64,000 bases of DNA from Geosiphon pyriformis (Eukaryota; Glomeromycota; Glomeromycetes; Archaeosporales; Geosiphonaceae). Shown in pieces: positions 12,752 through 24,944 of the stretch (position 1 is the first letter of the stretch; every line of letters begins with the position of its first letter). A model generated the notes under the pieces. The model was given only the letters and a program-made list of their open reading frames with translations. It made no database searches and was not told the origin of the DNA. The stretch lies in NCBI GenBank assembly GCA_016748015.1, contig JAAOMT010000011.1:1-64000 (forward strand), written 5' to 3'. A program made the translations under genes and the position numbers.

Positions 12752-13720
12752 TGTTACCAGAGGTTTTTGGTCTCTTTTCTTGAATGTTGTAAATGTCTGT
12801 TGGTTGCAAATTCACGTTTTCTAGAAGTAGTTAAATCTCCAATAACTGAATTTATCTTCAAATTATCTCCTATAATTTGAACTGCTGATCTTATAAGTAG
12901 AATGGCCAATTCCTTGCCAGTTACTTTATGTAGTTACATTGTAGTAAATGTCAACTCTTTCCCAGGAATTACTCATCTGGAAGCTCATTAAAAATGTGTA
13001 ATTATTTTGCTGTGAAAGTCAACTCTTCTACAAAAATCTTGTCTGTAGGCTACCCTAATGATTGTAATAAGAAAAAAAATAAAAATAAAAGAAATGTAAA
13101 AGAAATAGGATTTTATCAAGAGAAACGTTTTCTATCCAGGTCTGAAGTCACTAACAGTTTATTGAAATTGGTAGCTAATCAATTTCGAAATGTTAGTTGG
13201 GTTTTGGGAATTTTCCAAGTGCAATAATTAAAGAATTTGGTTTTTCGAATTATTTGATATTTATTTCTTTTTGTGTATATAGGAACGGTTCTAAGTGATA
13301 AATCTAAAGTAAGATACATTTTCTTGAAGAGAAAAGCTCTTCTTTTATATAACTTGTTGTAGTACTAGTCTATGAACTTGCACTTTTTCTCTTTGCTCAA
13401 ATTTTGGCAAACTAAAGATACATTTTGATGAACTACAAGTTATTTCACTGAACTATTGATTAATTTGAATAAACTATTCATAATTTCGGCGAATTTTTGT
13501 AAATTTCGGCAAATTTTAGAATATTACAAAGTTCAGGGTATTGTGTAATTTGATCATCTTACTTTCTGTTGTACTAATTGAATTATTAATTGAATCGTGA
13601 TATGTGATAAATTGATTAAATAATAAGTGATAATTTGGATTAATATTAATATGTTAATTACTGATAGAAATTATAAGGATAATTTCATGCTAATTAATAG
13701 CTAAAATTTTACTGGTAACA
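12752..13720 (-). repeat. 5' LTR of element B
   Basis: A 969-bp LTR with ends TGTTACC...GGTAACA. It is homologous to the A, C, F and solo LTRs, with the conserved TATA box plus AGAAGAG inverted repeat near 13,330-13,350. The PBS is immediately left (TGGTGC read on the minus strand, starting about 12,749), with substitutions in the next bases (CCCCCC). Its outer edge at 13,720 abuts LINE coding sequence, marking the insertion point. Confidence 0.93.
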
Positions 13721-14332
13721 TTGTAAGCAAGTGGTGCCTTCTCAGGATCAGATTCATTTGGCTAACATTTATAAGAAGAAGCAGGCTCCAGTTGTTCACC
13801 CAGTTTTTTTTAATAAGAAAACTTGGGCCCAAATTGCAGGTGGTTCTTCTTTTCATGCAATGTTGTCAGTTCCTTCTGGTATTGGTTCACTTTTAGGTGC
13901 AAAACTCTTGGTGATTGCCTCCAACTCTCTTGATAATTCTGGTTTGGCTGACTGTATAGCTTTTTTGGAGCACTCTGTAGAGCTTTTGTCAGATCAGGTT
14001 TCTGAGATTTTGAGGAAATTGAGCTTTGTGAAATTGGTGCCATTGTTATTTCCATCTTGTATCCCCTTTCAATTGTTATCTCTTCTTCATATTCAGCTCT
14101 GAATTTGGATATGGTTGTGGATAGTGTGGTGGTGCCTTTTTCTCCTTCTTCTCCAGTAACTGGTAATGTTGGCCCTGAACTAAGTTTGAGTAGTTCAAAG
14201 ATTCTTATTACCAAGATGGGTGGTTTGGAATCAAAAATGATGGCTCTGGAAGTTTCAATCAGCTCAGTATTAACGAGGTTGGACTCTTTGTGTTCTAATT
14301 TGGGTTTGTCAGCTCCTTCTCCTTCTCAATAA
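13721..14332 (+). pseudogene. LINE copy 1 ORF1, C-terminal part
   Basis: The C-terminal part of the LINE RNA-binding ORF1 protein. It reads HLANIYKKKQAPVVHPVFF, then KTWAQIAGGSS, a coiled-coil-like segment LEHSVELLSDQVSEILRKL, and a Ser-rich tail with GGLESKMMALEVSIS, ending in TAA at about 14,330. A frame change occurs around 14,050. The N-terminal part of the same protein type is seen at 26,375-27,431 in another copy. The B insertion removed everything upstream. Confidence 0.8.
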
Positions 14333-14335
14333 ATG

Positions 14336-17300
14336 ATTTTGTTTGGAGAGTTGCTACTTGTAACATTAAGGGAATAAACAATTCTGCAAAACAGGAAGAT
14401 ATTGTTTGTTGGCATAAAAATATGAACAATTTGATTTCTATTGTTACTGAAACTAAGTTAAAAGACAAGATCTGTCCTTGGATCATAAATAAGTTTAGTG
14501 GTGTTTGGGTCTTCACTTCTGGGTTGGATTCTGGTCATATGGGCTCTGGTGTTGTGATTATTATAAACATTTCTCTGGTGCAACATGTGTGCAAAGTTTC
14601 TGAGGTGCCTGGTCGGCTTCTGTCTGTTAAGCTGCTCTTCAAGAATAAACTTTCCATGTCAATTTTGGGGCTATATGCTGGTGCTTTTTCAGTGGTTCAG
14701 TTCTCTTAGGCTGGTAAAATCAACTCGTTCATTGCTAAAACCATAAATGAAGTGTCTTTTGTTGTTCTTAGTGGAGATTTCAATAAAGACAGTGTGCATA
14801 AATGTGCTAGTTTTAAAAAGTGTCTTGATCTGGGGCTGGTCAATTCTCTGCTTGGTAGTCCAGTAGTGAAGGTTCTTACATAGAAAAATTCAAGAGGTGT
14901 GAAAAAGACAATTGATTACATATTGGTTTCTTCTAATTTGGTCAATACAGTTTTAGAATGCAGTATTGTGGATGTTAGTGAGTACTTTGACACTGATCAC
15001 CAAGCCATTTTTGTAATAGTAGGTCTGAGTGGTTTGTTGGATGTGCAGTTAAACTCTCTTCATAAGCAGGTTAATAAAAATTGTTGGAAGTTTGATTTCA
15101 AAGGTGCTGATAATAATAAGTAAGATAAATTTGAGAATGCCACGCTGGTCAATGCTGGAATGTTCTCTGATGAATTTGCTGTCACTGTCAAGTTCTCAGA
15201 TCTGGATGCTATGTGAGATGTTTTATGCAAAATAATGACTTTTTCGGCAAATGAGATATTTAGAAAAAAATGGTTCAAGGATTTTGATAGTTTTTACTAA
15301 AGTTTTTTTGAAGTTTCATAAGTTAAAGCTTTTGGTTTTGAAAATTATCAAGGTCTTTCGTGAAGGAAATGTCATTAGTTTTGTCTTTTTTATAGAGCAC
15401 TGAGACTCTATAGACAGTATCAAAGCCTTAGTTGTTCAGGATCTCATTGACTCTGATGCAGCTTCTAATTGTGTTCACTCTGCTCTCTCTGGTATTAGGA
15501 AGTCTTATTATGCATCCAAGCTTGCTGAATCTCTGGTAGCTAAGAAAGCAAACATTAGAGCTGCTATAGATAAAAGGATAGAAAGCTTTGAAATAAATAA
15601 GGGTCATACTATCAAAAATGTTCTGGAGTATTCTTTCCGCACAGTGGTTTTGGACCATCTGGTTGTTGATAATGAGCTTATTTTAGAGCCCAATTCAGTT
15701 AGATCTAAGGTGGATGTTATTATGGAAGGTTGGACCAGGAAGCGTGATGTAATTGCTAATGTCTCTAATGTTTGGTTTCGCCAATATTGGCTGTTAGATT
15801 ATGTTTTTGATAAAGCCTTTTCTGGTATAATGCATTCAGTTGAGCTTAGTAAGCTGCTTGATGTGATTTTTGATCTGTCTGATGGTAAAGCTGCTGGTTT
15901 TTTGGATATCACAAATAAGCTTTGGAAACATTGTGACAAATCAATTTTGGATATACTTTTAGTGTTTTTGAACTTTTGTTTATCTTGCAAATTAGTGCCT
16001 GGATCTTGGATAGAAGCTTGAGTCTCAATGATTCTTAAACCATATGAGTGAAAGGGTGTTCTCATGAATATCTGCTTTATAGCTTTGATCAAAACAGCTC
16101 ATAAGATTCTTTCCAAAATTCTTTCTAATAAGATTTCTTTGGCATACAGCATTTTCAATGTTCTTTATAGGGACAATTTTTCAGTTTTAAAGGGTATGAC
16201 AACTCAGTCTCCTATTTTTGCAGTTAGATCAGTGGTTAAAGATACATTAGAAAAGAATCAAAAACTCTGGCTGGTTTTGCAGAATATGTGGAAAGCATAC
16301 AATTTAGTTGGCTGAGAACATCTTGAGAAAAGTTTGGTCAGAATCAAGATGTACAACAGATTTATTCGGTTTTTTGGTAGTATTCATAAAAATTGTACCA
16401 ACAGGGTGATGACAGACTTTGAGTTGATGGATGGTTATTGTGTGCATGATAGTTTGGACCAAGGAGAAGTTTTTTCTCCTCTACTGTGTAAAGTCAAAAG
16501 ACAGGAAAGCATGTGTGGTTATAGATTAAGTTCTCATTTTATTTCAAAAAATGGGTGTGCTGAATCTCAGGCTAGACTTTCTTCTTTTTTTGTAGCTGGT
16601 GTTTTTGTTGATGATACAATTTGGGTTGGTAGTAGTTGGGCAGCTACTCAACATATTCTCGACGTAGCTAGTGAATTTTTTCAGATAAATGATATTTCTA
16701 TCAATAATAACAAAACAGTGGCCATTCTCATCAATAGCAAAATCAGCAATTCTTCTCTTTCTATCAATGGCTCACCAATCTTTATTGCCAAAAAGGGTGA
16801 ATCTCATCAATATTTGGATATCTTTCCCTTAACTGAGGGCCTATTAAAGCCTAGTTTGGTGAAGGCAAATTTGGATGTTTATTTTTTTACCAATCTGGTC
16901 CTGAAAAAGGCTGTCTCAGATAAGCAGTTCTTTATCTTATAGTTAGTTATAAAATGCAGTTTAGCATCATTTCTATTGGTATGTATAACAAGTGGAATGC
17001 TTTGATTCATAAAAACTTAAAGCTTAAGTCTGGCCTACATTTTGATTTTCCTAGTAATATGATTTATTACCTCTTCTTTTATGGTTTGAAGTCTTTCTTT
17101 CAAGTTCAGTCTGAGAACAAGATGGCCTCTCTTGTTAGTTTTGTAAACTTTGGTGGTATCTTGGATTGTTTGTTCTTTCACAGATCCCATGACTTGCAAG
17201 TTTTGTGCTGGCACTTTGTTTATCCATTGAGTTTTTCTGTTCATATTTGTGTCAGTGCTTCTAATAACTTTTTGGTGGGCATGGTTTATGTTGTTACTGG

Positions 17301-19958
17301 AGGTTTTTGGTCTCTTTTTTTCAATGTTGTTAATGTCTATTTGCTGTGAATTCACGTTTTTTGGATGTGGTTGAACCTCCAGTAACTGAATTTATCTTCA
17401 AATTATCTTTTATAATTTGAACTACTGGGCTTATAAGTGGAATGACCAATTCCATGCCAGTTACTTTGTATAGTTATGTTGTAGTAAACATCAACTCTTT
17501 TCCAGGAATTGCTTGTCTAGAAGCTCACTAAAATGTGTAGTTACTTTGCTGTGAAAGTCAACTCTTCTACAGGAATTCTCGTCTGTAGACTACCCAAATA
17601 ATTTATAATAAAAAAAGAAAGAAAATAAGAGAAATGTAAAAGAAAAAAATAAAACTAATAATTTATGAAAGTTGTTTCGGATCCAGGCCTGAAAGTGTTT
17701 TAACAGTCTACTGAAATTAGTAGCTAATCAATTTCAAAACTGTTAGTAGGAATTGGTTAATTTCAAGGGAAATAATTTAAGAATTTGGCTTTTCGAATTT
17801 ATTTGATATTTATTTTGTTTTTTTGTGTGTAAAGAATGATTCTAATTATTAAATCTGAAGTAAGATACATTTCCTCAAAGAGAGAAGCTCTTCTTTTATA
17901 CAACTTGTCATAACACTATTTTATGAACTTGAACTTTGCTATTTTCTATAATTTCACTGAACTAAAGATACATTTCAGCAAACTACAAGTTATTTCTACA
18001 AACTATTAGATATTTCGGCAAACTATCAATTATTTTGGCAAATTTCTTACAAATTTCGGCAAACTTTTTGAATGTTACATAGTTCAGGGTATTGCATGAT
18101 TGATTATTACAATTAGATTACATTTGTGTTATGTACAAATTGGATTATTAATTAAATGATAATTTCGGATATTTTGCTAATGTAGTAAGTGATAATTTTA
18201 ATAATAATATATGCTAATTAATGATAAGATTTATAAGGGTAATTTCATGCTAAACAATATCTTTAATTTTGTCTGGTAACAATGTTTTTCTTGATTGCAA
18301 TTTGTCTCTGGGTGGCTCTTTGGCCAATCTCTTTTGGTTTTGTGGTGAAGTCTTTATGTCTACTGTTCTGGGTGAGTTATAATTTCTCAGGTTTTTTTCT
18401 TCTCTTTGGTGGTATGGTATTGTCTTTGTGGATCAACTTGTGATCATCATGGTTCTGTCTTTGATTGGCACACCTTCAAGTATTGAAAGAAGTTGAACTT
18501 CTGTGGCCTTGTTCTTGAGTAGTTTAGGCTTTTTGTTGCATTTCTTAATAGTGGAAGTTCTTCTCTTATTCATCCTTTGTCTTTGGATGGTGTTAATTCT
18601 TTGAACATTTTCGAATCTCATGATTTTGTTTTTGTCTATGAATGTCTCTCACAAGTTGGTACTAACAGTTTGTTGGTGTATACAGATAGGTCTCTTAGTA
18701 GTCTGAACACAGCTGGCTGTAGAGCTGGTGCTGCTGCTTTTTTCAAAGACATTAATTTGGGTTTAGGTATTGGTGTGTCGGGTTTGATGTTGTCTACTTT
18801 GGTGGAGTTGCAGACTATTGTACTGGCTCTGGAGTGTGTCTTTTCAATGAGCTCTGTTAAATTGTTTTCAGATAGCCAATCTGCTCTGGATGCCTGTAGG
18901 TCAGAATTGGGTCTGGCATGTTTCAACTTTCATAATCAGTGTTAGGTAGAGCATTATCATATTGTCAATGTTATTCACAATAAGAATTTGAAGGTCAGCT
19001 GGCATAAGGTTAAAGGTTACTCTGGTTTTTTAGGGAATAAGTGCACTGATGCAATTGCTGGTAATGCTTCTCTCTTTAGTTGGCATCTTCCTTCTCACTT
19101 GGGTAAATGCTTTATAATGGCTGATGGTAGTGTTGTTTCAGGCAATTCTAGACATTTTGTCCATGATATTTATTGTTCAGTTTGTCATGCATGCTGTGAA
19201 GTTGGTTTTGGTTCCAGGTTTTTGGTAGACAGTTTGCTTTCTGAGGTTGATTGGCTCTATTCATCTTTGGTTTGGCACCCTGACTTGCACATGGCCACTG
19301 GTTTTACCAGCAAATTCTCGGCTAATGCACATACTTATTTCATGAAAGCTCTACACTACCAGCTGCCAGTTGCTGTTTAAAAGTGCCTTTATAATAGACT
19401 TTATCCAAGTGTTTTGTGCTTATATTGTGGTGATGTGGAGACATCAAATCATGTGTTCTCTTATAAGATTGATGATTCTGCTTGATGTCAGTTATTGGAA
19501 TCTTATGTGGACTCTTAGAAGACAATATCTGGTCTTTTTCATTCTTCTTTAAGCATATTACAACTGTTATCATTCTGTGTTTCTGACTCCTCTTTGTCTA
19601 TGACTCTTTATAAGAGTTTTGTTTTTGGTGGTTGGTTTTATGAGGCAGTCACCATCTTCAAGATTCCAAGATTGCTTGTTTGGAGATTGTCAAATTTGTG
19701 TACTCTTTTAGTTTTGCTTTTAGGAGTGATGTTTGGTTAGTTCGTGCTAAACATCATGCTTATATGGAGAAAAAAGGGTTGATTCTCTTTGATGGCTCGG
19801 TTCTCTTTTTGGTTTCTGGTTTGGCCTTAGGATTGTTGGCTGAAGTGGTCAAGTTGCTTGGCATTGCCAATGCTTTTGGTGTTTGTTTTGGCTTTCACAA
19901 ATCTTGTTTATTTTTTTCAGACATAGATAACTTAGTTTCAGTTCATATAGCTGCATAG
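14336..19958 (+). pseudogene. LINE copy 1 ORF2: endonuclease, RT, RNase H
   Basis: Polyprotein that nicks target DNA and reverse-transcribes LINE RNA. The APE endonuclease (14,336-15,050) shows TETK, SGDFN and DTDH. RT (about 15,640-16,640) shows DGKAAG, QGEVFSPLL and the catalytic FVDD; the piece between SPLL and KVKRQ looks shortened. RNase H (about 18,650-19,040) shows VYTDRS (usual YTDGS), SDSQSALDA and WHKVKGYSG. A CLYC...H motif lies near 19,410-19,450. In-frame stops include TAG at 14,708 and 14,881. A solo LTR splits it at 17,288-18,285; removing that LTR and one TSD copy restores the frame. Confidence 0.88.
17292..18281 (-). repeat. solo LTR of the A/B/C/F subfamily, with 4-bp TSD
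   Basis: A 990-bp LTR, TGTTACT...GGTAACA, with no internal element sequence. It is flanked by a perfect duplication ATGT at 17,288-17,291 and 18,282-18,285. It sits in LINE ORF2, and the LINE reading frame (GMVYV then FLDCN) continues exactly across it. It is therefore a recombined (LTR-LTR) remnant of a complete insertion, and it fixes the target duplication length of this family at 4 bp. Confidence 0.95.
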
Positions 19959-20091
19959 TGTTGTTCTGATTGGCCCAAGTGACTGGTCATATGTGGAAAA
20001 TACATAATTCATGCCTAGTATAAATTATTTCTTTGATATATAGCACTAGGTAGTGCTTGGACTTTACTCGTAAGCTAATAAAAAAAAAAAA

Positions 20092-20640
20092 ACTTTAAAA
20101 AATTACTATCAGATATAAAAATAGGTTAAAAAAATTGTTTCTTGATTAATTTGGCTTTTTTAACTATTTAAATAACAATAAAAAAACAAAAGAAAAAAAT
20201 AATTTAATTATTAAATTTTTTATTAATTTAATATTTTTATTTTAATTTAACTTTAATTAAATATTTTTGGTATTTTTTTTATAAATATTATAATATAAAC
20301 TATTTTAAAAATATTAACAAATATTTATAATTTAAATATAAAATATTATAATTTATAAAATTTAGCACAATTTTTATAATTATAATAATATTTTTTATAA
20401 TTAATGTTTTAGTTTTCTATTGTAAATATACAATATAATATTATTAAGTAATTTTGAATGTTTTCTAAATAAGTATAATTAATTTTTAATATTAAATTAT
20501 TGTAATTTTAATATTAAAAAGTTTTTTATTAATACAAGTGTTTTTAAAAATATATTCTGTTTTAATTTTAAAATGGTTTAAATTTAATAAAATCTTTTTT
20601 AAGAACTATAAATAAAACAACTATAATTACAGCTAAAAAG
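20092..20640. other. AT-rich spacer
   Basis: Very AT-rich sequence made mainly of A and T runs with poly-purine and poly-pyrimidine stretches. I see no reading frame of note, no RNA gene and no element end other than the LINE tail at its left border. It looks like ordinary intergenic DNA of this genome. Confidence 0.7.
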
Positions 20641-21400
20641 TTTTGTACCATTGGCTAGTGGAGTCGGCTGCGTCCTCCGATTTTTTATTTGACGACCAAA
20701 AAAAATTTTTTGCGAATGTCTGAGTTCGTGGCCAAAACTACAATAGATCAGTACTTTCAACAATAAAAGCTTTTACTTTTCTCGATGTAATTCTCTAATG
20801 CACAATTTGAACGGTCAAACGAGAAGGCAACAGGATGTCTTCAGACAGCGCTACAACCAACATTCACCAACATTTATGGAAGATAAGTTGTTTTTTGCTC
20901 GCCACAATAGATCGACAGTATTGAAGACATCCTAAGCTGGTACGCGGTACCTGCCACCGATGTTTGGAGCGCGAGAACGCAGAACTAGAGTGCAACTTGC
21001 CGCTGGTAGCTTATAGTATCTACGTCCTGCTGTCTCCCTTTCAGAATACTAGCTTTGCAAATAAATCGTTTTCCGTGTTAAGTTTATATGCAAAACAAAG
21101 CATACTCTTCATTATTTATCTCAAAATGAGCAACCTCCTACGTTATCAATTTTGCACCGAATTTTGCTTATTTTCGAGACTTTAAAAAATTACACAGTAG
21201 AAGGTATTGAATCCAATATAATGTTATATTCCTCCCAAAAAAATTGTACTAGCAATGACAAAAACACAAATCTAAAACCACAGTTCCCACTCGTTCCATT
21301 AAGATGCAACGGAATTATCTACATTTCCTTAGAGCCTTCACCGTCTACGGGTGAAGATGTCTCTGCATTAGAACACAAAGTATGAACTGACTATTCCAAT
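20641..21400. other. unassigned low-copy-looking stretch
   Basis: Base composition changes sharply here: CpG dinucleotides become common (for example around 20,665-20,700 and 20,940-20,985), unlike the transposons. A short frame at 20,713-20,763 reads MSEFVAKTTIDQYFQQ, and a 73-codon frame lies at 20,964-21,185. None forms a convincing gene, and I do not recognise a product. It may be the upstream region and first exons of the decayed gene that follows, or a separate dead gene. Confidence 0.4.
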
Positions 21401-22460
21401 CCAATCAATGTCAACAATAGTGCTCTTCAAAAATCAATATAGACAATTTGTCGCCGCAATCACCCCTATCCTCACCCCAATACGCGTACACAGTCAATCC
21501 ACCACCTGTTGGAAGATCTATAAGGATATATTGTAGATGCTGCTCATTCATCGCGTGAATCTATTTCAGCCTCCGTAAGTTTTTGTTTGTGATGATCAAA
21601 CAACTCACGCTAAAAAGGGAAAGACCGTTCTCAATGAGAACGAGCGTTTTGAAGCACTCAGGCATTGTAAATGGGCGGATGAAGCCATCGCACATGCTCC
21701 ATAGGTCATTGATCAAGAATTCTTGGACCGCCACCAAGAAATTTAAAAATTTAGATGGAAATATTAAAAAAAAGTTCTCAGAAGTATGAACTATAATGAT
21801 ATCGCTTTCTGATTATTGTCTTATTTTCTACTAATTATAAAATTAGCTTTCTTCAAAATTAATAATATTCTTCTATTTTCTTTCATTTATAGATTGACTA
21901 TGTGGCTCATGATTAATATGCGAGAAGAAATTTGGAGAAAGGGTGACTGCAAAGGAGCTGAATCTTGGATTTTTTAGGGTTAATTTTGTTTACTTGAAAA
22001 TCTTCTTTGAGTGCTGTAAGGCTCAAGATCTAATATATTTTTAATCCAGGAGCAATAAATTAATGTTAAAAGATCAATTTCCGATACTCGATTCTATCCA
22101 TCAAAATTGGCAGGCACCAAAATGAGTTAAGAAAGGATCTCTTCTAATTGAAAAATAATATACGTCAGAAGAGGTCAAGAAGTTGTACTAGGTTTTCCGG
22201 GATGTTTGGTGCTGAATCTGTTGTGGTATGTTCTTATTTTTTTTAAAATATAATCGATTGGAGATGACATTATCTCAATCATGTTTTTTATTCTTCAGGA
22301 TAAACTGTTTCGCCGATGATCTCAAAGCTCATTGAGGGATATCGGGAACTTAGAAGATTCGACCATTAATAATGAGATAAATACCTCCGATTGATCGAGT
22401 CTATCGGTTGGAAAGCCTCGAGGTTTTGTGAAGAGGGTCCTTTTGAAAGAAAAATAGGTT
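21401..22460 (+). pseudogene. decayed choline-phosphate cytidylyltransferase gene
   Basis: Fragments in order match CTP:phosphocholine cytidylyltransferase, the CDP-choline (Kennedy) pathway enzyme making CDP-choline for phosphatidylcholine. Near 21,490-21,535 YAYTVNPPP and RIYC are seen; from about 21,584 [18 protein letters not shown], then RHCKWADEA, a TAG at 21,702 where Trp is expected, and VIDQEFLD. After an intron-like gap, IDYVAHD lies from 21,893, then YARRNLEKG and, one frame over, TAKELN; MFGAESVV lies near 22,203. Intron borders at 22,226 (GT) and 22,298 (AG) survive, so it is not a retrocopy. The segments that should hold the catalytic HxGH and RTEGxST motifs are missing. Frameshifts and stops make it a pseudogene. 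Confidence 0.78.
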
Positions 22461-22895
22461 AATAAGGTGTTTTTGAGATCTGTACTAAGTTCGAGATTGG
22501 AATATGATTGCCAAACCTACAAATTACACAAATGTTTATTAATTCACTGCTTTTGTTTTATCATATACCGTTAGGTGTATTATTTAAATCCTAGGTGTTA
22601 ATTGGGATATTTTTTGAAGCTTTCTAAAGAAATCAAATGAACTATCTTTTTACATTTGTTGGGAAGTTTCAAATGTGGTAGGACAAATTTCTTATTCAGC
22701 ATACAAATATCTTTCATTTGGCAGTTGTCAAAGTTTTTTAGTAATTGTCATGGCAGACTTCTTTAATATCTTGTTTATTGTATTTCATTTTAAGAAAATC
22801 TTGGTGTGAAAATATTATACAATGCTATTCTATTTTACAAATTATTACAAGTTACTCAAAAAGGAGGACAGTTGAATTCGATGGAAAATATTAAA
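22461..22895. other. stretch between dead gene and LAA2-like gene
   Basis: About 430 bases with no recognisable coding sequence. It lies at the convergent 3' ends of the pseudogene on the plus strand and the gene on the minus strand, so it probably holds both 3' untranslated regions. Nothing else is visible. Confidence 0.5.
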
Positions 22896-24944
22896 TTATA
22901 GTGAGAACTTGGGTTCATAAATAGGTACAACGTTACTTCCCATGTTCTTTTTTATGGGTGAAAGATTGGGAGATGTAGAGGATGCGCTCTTAGGAGAGCC
23001 TATTTGAAATTTGTGCTTTTTAAAAGAAAGGCTCAAAGAAGCTATTCAAAGAATAATTAGGTGTTAAAAGTGAATCCATGTGAAAACAACACAAGATACA
23101 GAGAAAAATAGATGAATTTACCGAGACCGTTGGCAACTTTGGAGTTTTTCTTTCGTTGCAGTTGTTTACCATTACGACTGTCCCCGTCATGTATTTTTTG
23201 TGCGTGACCCACTAGACACTCGATCATTTGATTATAAGTTTCCGAGTCCATCATAGTTTTTTCACGTTGATCAAGCCAAAACGTAAGAGCATCTGAAGTT
23301 TGTCGAGTAGAATCAAAAAGTTGCGTGACAAGAGATTTCAAATCGGAAATAGAAGAGGTTTTTAGCGTATCTATTAAGATAATTAACTTGAATTATTAAA
23401 AACATAGAATTGTAATCAAAAGATTTGTATATAATAACAGAAAAGCAAACCTTGGGATATAGAACATAATAATTTTACTTTATCTATATCAGATTGAGTC
23501 ATTAGCTTCGATAATGCTTCTGAACTAAAAGAAAATCCACCAGACGATTTATTATTTCTACGACTTTTTTGAGTAACGGGAAGTGACGTGGTGGACGCTG
23601 AATGAGGGCGAAAATGAGAGGCTTTGCGGGATGGCTGTGGGGATGACGATCGACTATTTGGAGTAGAAAAAGATCTTTTGCTTGATGGGGAGCGAGAACT
23701 GGAGACATTATTTCCGGTTTGTGTTAACATCCTCTATCGGTCAAAACCCAAAAAATGATTTAGGATTTTCCAATAATTATAAATTCCCCAATTTTACCCC
23801 AGCAATAAATTTCTCTTTTTTAAACACATTTTGATCAAGATTTTTATCAAACCTCATCTAAACCCTCTGCCGGAACTCCCAGAGAAACATAAAATTGTTT
23901 TCTAATGCTGGATTCCTTCCATGAAAAAGGAGCTAAATCTTGATCAGGAGCAAGATGGTGCAATATCTCGATGCTTGAATGAAAAAAATCAGCCGTTATT
24001 GGTAAAATAATCATCACTCTACAAAAGTGATTGCAATATCACAGAAAACTAAAATACCTTTCTGGGATGGATTTTAGTATTTTTTCCAAGTCAGCCCCAA
24101 TTTCTGAATCACTCCGTTTCAATACCTTTTTTTTTTTTTGTGACGCCAGACCTTTATTAACTTCCATATTAGCATTGCTTACTTTTAGATTTGTCTCATT
24201 ATCCAACTTTTGTGAAGTTGTTTGAATGTTTGATGCAGATGGAAATAATGTATCTAAAATCCCATTGAATTGGGAGATTATCGCCTCTGTACTTGAATTT
24301 GAATAATCTATAGCAGGCTGCTTTGAAAAAAATCGAAAATTAATATTTTTCTTGTTAATAATTTAATCAGATTTGAGACTTAGGAATCAGAATAATCGAT
24401 TGAGGAACCACAAATTGAACGTAGGTAAACCGTTAATGACCTACCAAATTTAATATATTATTAGGTTGGTCGACTCTACCATTTATATCTTGAATATTTA
24501 GAGGCATGGTACCGTGGTCTGATGTACTACCGCTTTCAAAGCCATTGGCGAATTGGACCAGTTCTTGGCATGAAGTATCAAGTTGAATCTTATTTTTTGC
24601 TGAAAAATCGAGTATATCTCCTTTTTCAATACTTGGCCCACTGCCAAAATCAGTAAATTCATCGAAATCACCAAATTCATCCCCATCGAACGAATTTTCT
24701 AACTGATTGGTGGTTGTAGCAAAAACAGTGAAATTATTCTCCTCACTATGATTGTGGCTATCTGTTTCCAAAGAATTTGTTTCATACAATTCAAATAAGT
24801 ATAAGAAATAGATGTGTAGATGAATGAGAATTATTGCGCTAGTAAAGTTAAGAAAATTAGATAACTCATTTTTACCGCCACCGGTTCTCAGATTTGCCAC
24901 TAAAGGACTAAAAGTAAACTACCTGTAGAGAGTTTTCCTTCCAT
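22896..24944 (-). CDS. LAA2-like AP-1/clathrin accessory protein, 7 exons
   Basis: Exons by splice-site reading: 24,944-24,923; 24,761-24,445; 24,320-24,058; 23,973-23,853; 23,733-23,451; 23,370-23,122; 23,041-22,896. All six introns are GT-AG, and the exons sum to 1,401 nt, giving an intact 466-residue protein. Residues ~25-45 hold an acidic FGDFDEF/FTDFG patch, the type of motif that binds clathrin-adaptor ears. The middle has KQFYVSLGVP and GLDE, followed by a Ser-rich basic segment, and then FWLDQREK...IECLVGHAQ. This layout matches fungal LAA2/DUF5102 proteins, which work with LAA1 at AP-1 on the trans-Golgi and endosomes. The family call is from recall. An alternative exon-4 acceptor near 24,019 would also keep frame. 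It is the only intact host gene in the window. Confidence 0.72.

Larger units (their letters stand above)
5236..13720 (-). mobile_element. Ty3/gypsy element B, interrupted by A
   Basis: Minus-strand element with its 5' LTR at 12,752-13,720 and internal region running down to 5,236, where element A interrupts it in the ORF3 region. The remaining ORF3 and the 3' LTR lie left of A, outside the window. The order gag, protease, Cys-rich, dUTPase, RT, RNase H, integrase, ORF3 is complete. Its 5' LTR abuts LINE ORF1 coding sequence at 13,721, so B is inserted in that LINE. Many TGA, TAA and TAG stops and several frame changes make it non-coding. Confidence 0.93.
13721..20091 (+). mobile_element. LINE copy 1, 5' part removed by B insertion
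   Basis: Non-LTR retrotransposon of the APE-endonuclease plus RT plus RNase H kind (I/Tad-like). The visible part covers the end of ORF1, a full-length but broken ORF2, a short 3' region and an A-run at about 20,079-20,091. The 5' part of ORF1 should lie left of element B, outside the window. A solo LTR interrupts ORF2. Numerous stops and small indels make it inactive. The protein type resembles repeats I recognise from AMF genomes; this is recall, not a search. Confidence 0.9.

Noticed and set aside
13731-14332. Independent host gene
   Set aside because: The sequence and its position just before endonuclease-RT identify it as the end of LINE ORF1.
24433-24900. Single-exon frame extending past 24,761 in the LAA2-like gene
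   Set aside because: The upstream part lacks an ATG; an intron 24,922-24,762 joins an ATG exon in phase and the total length then divides by three.
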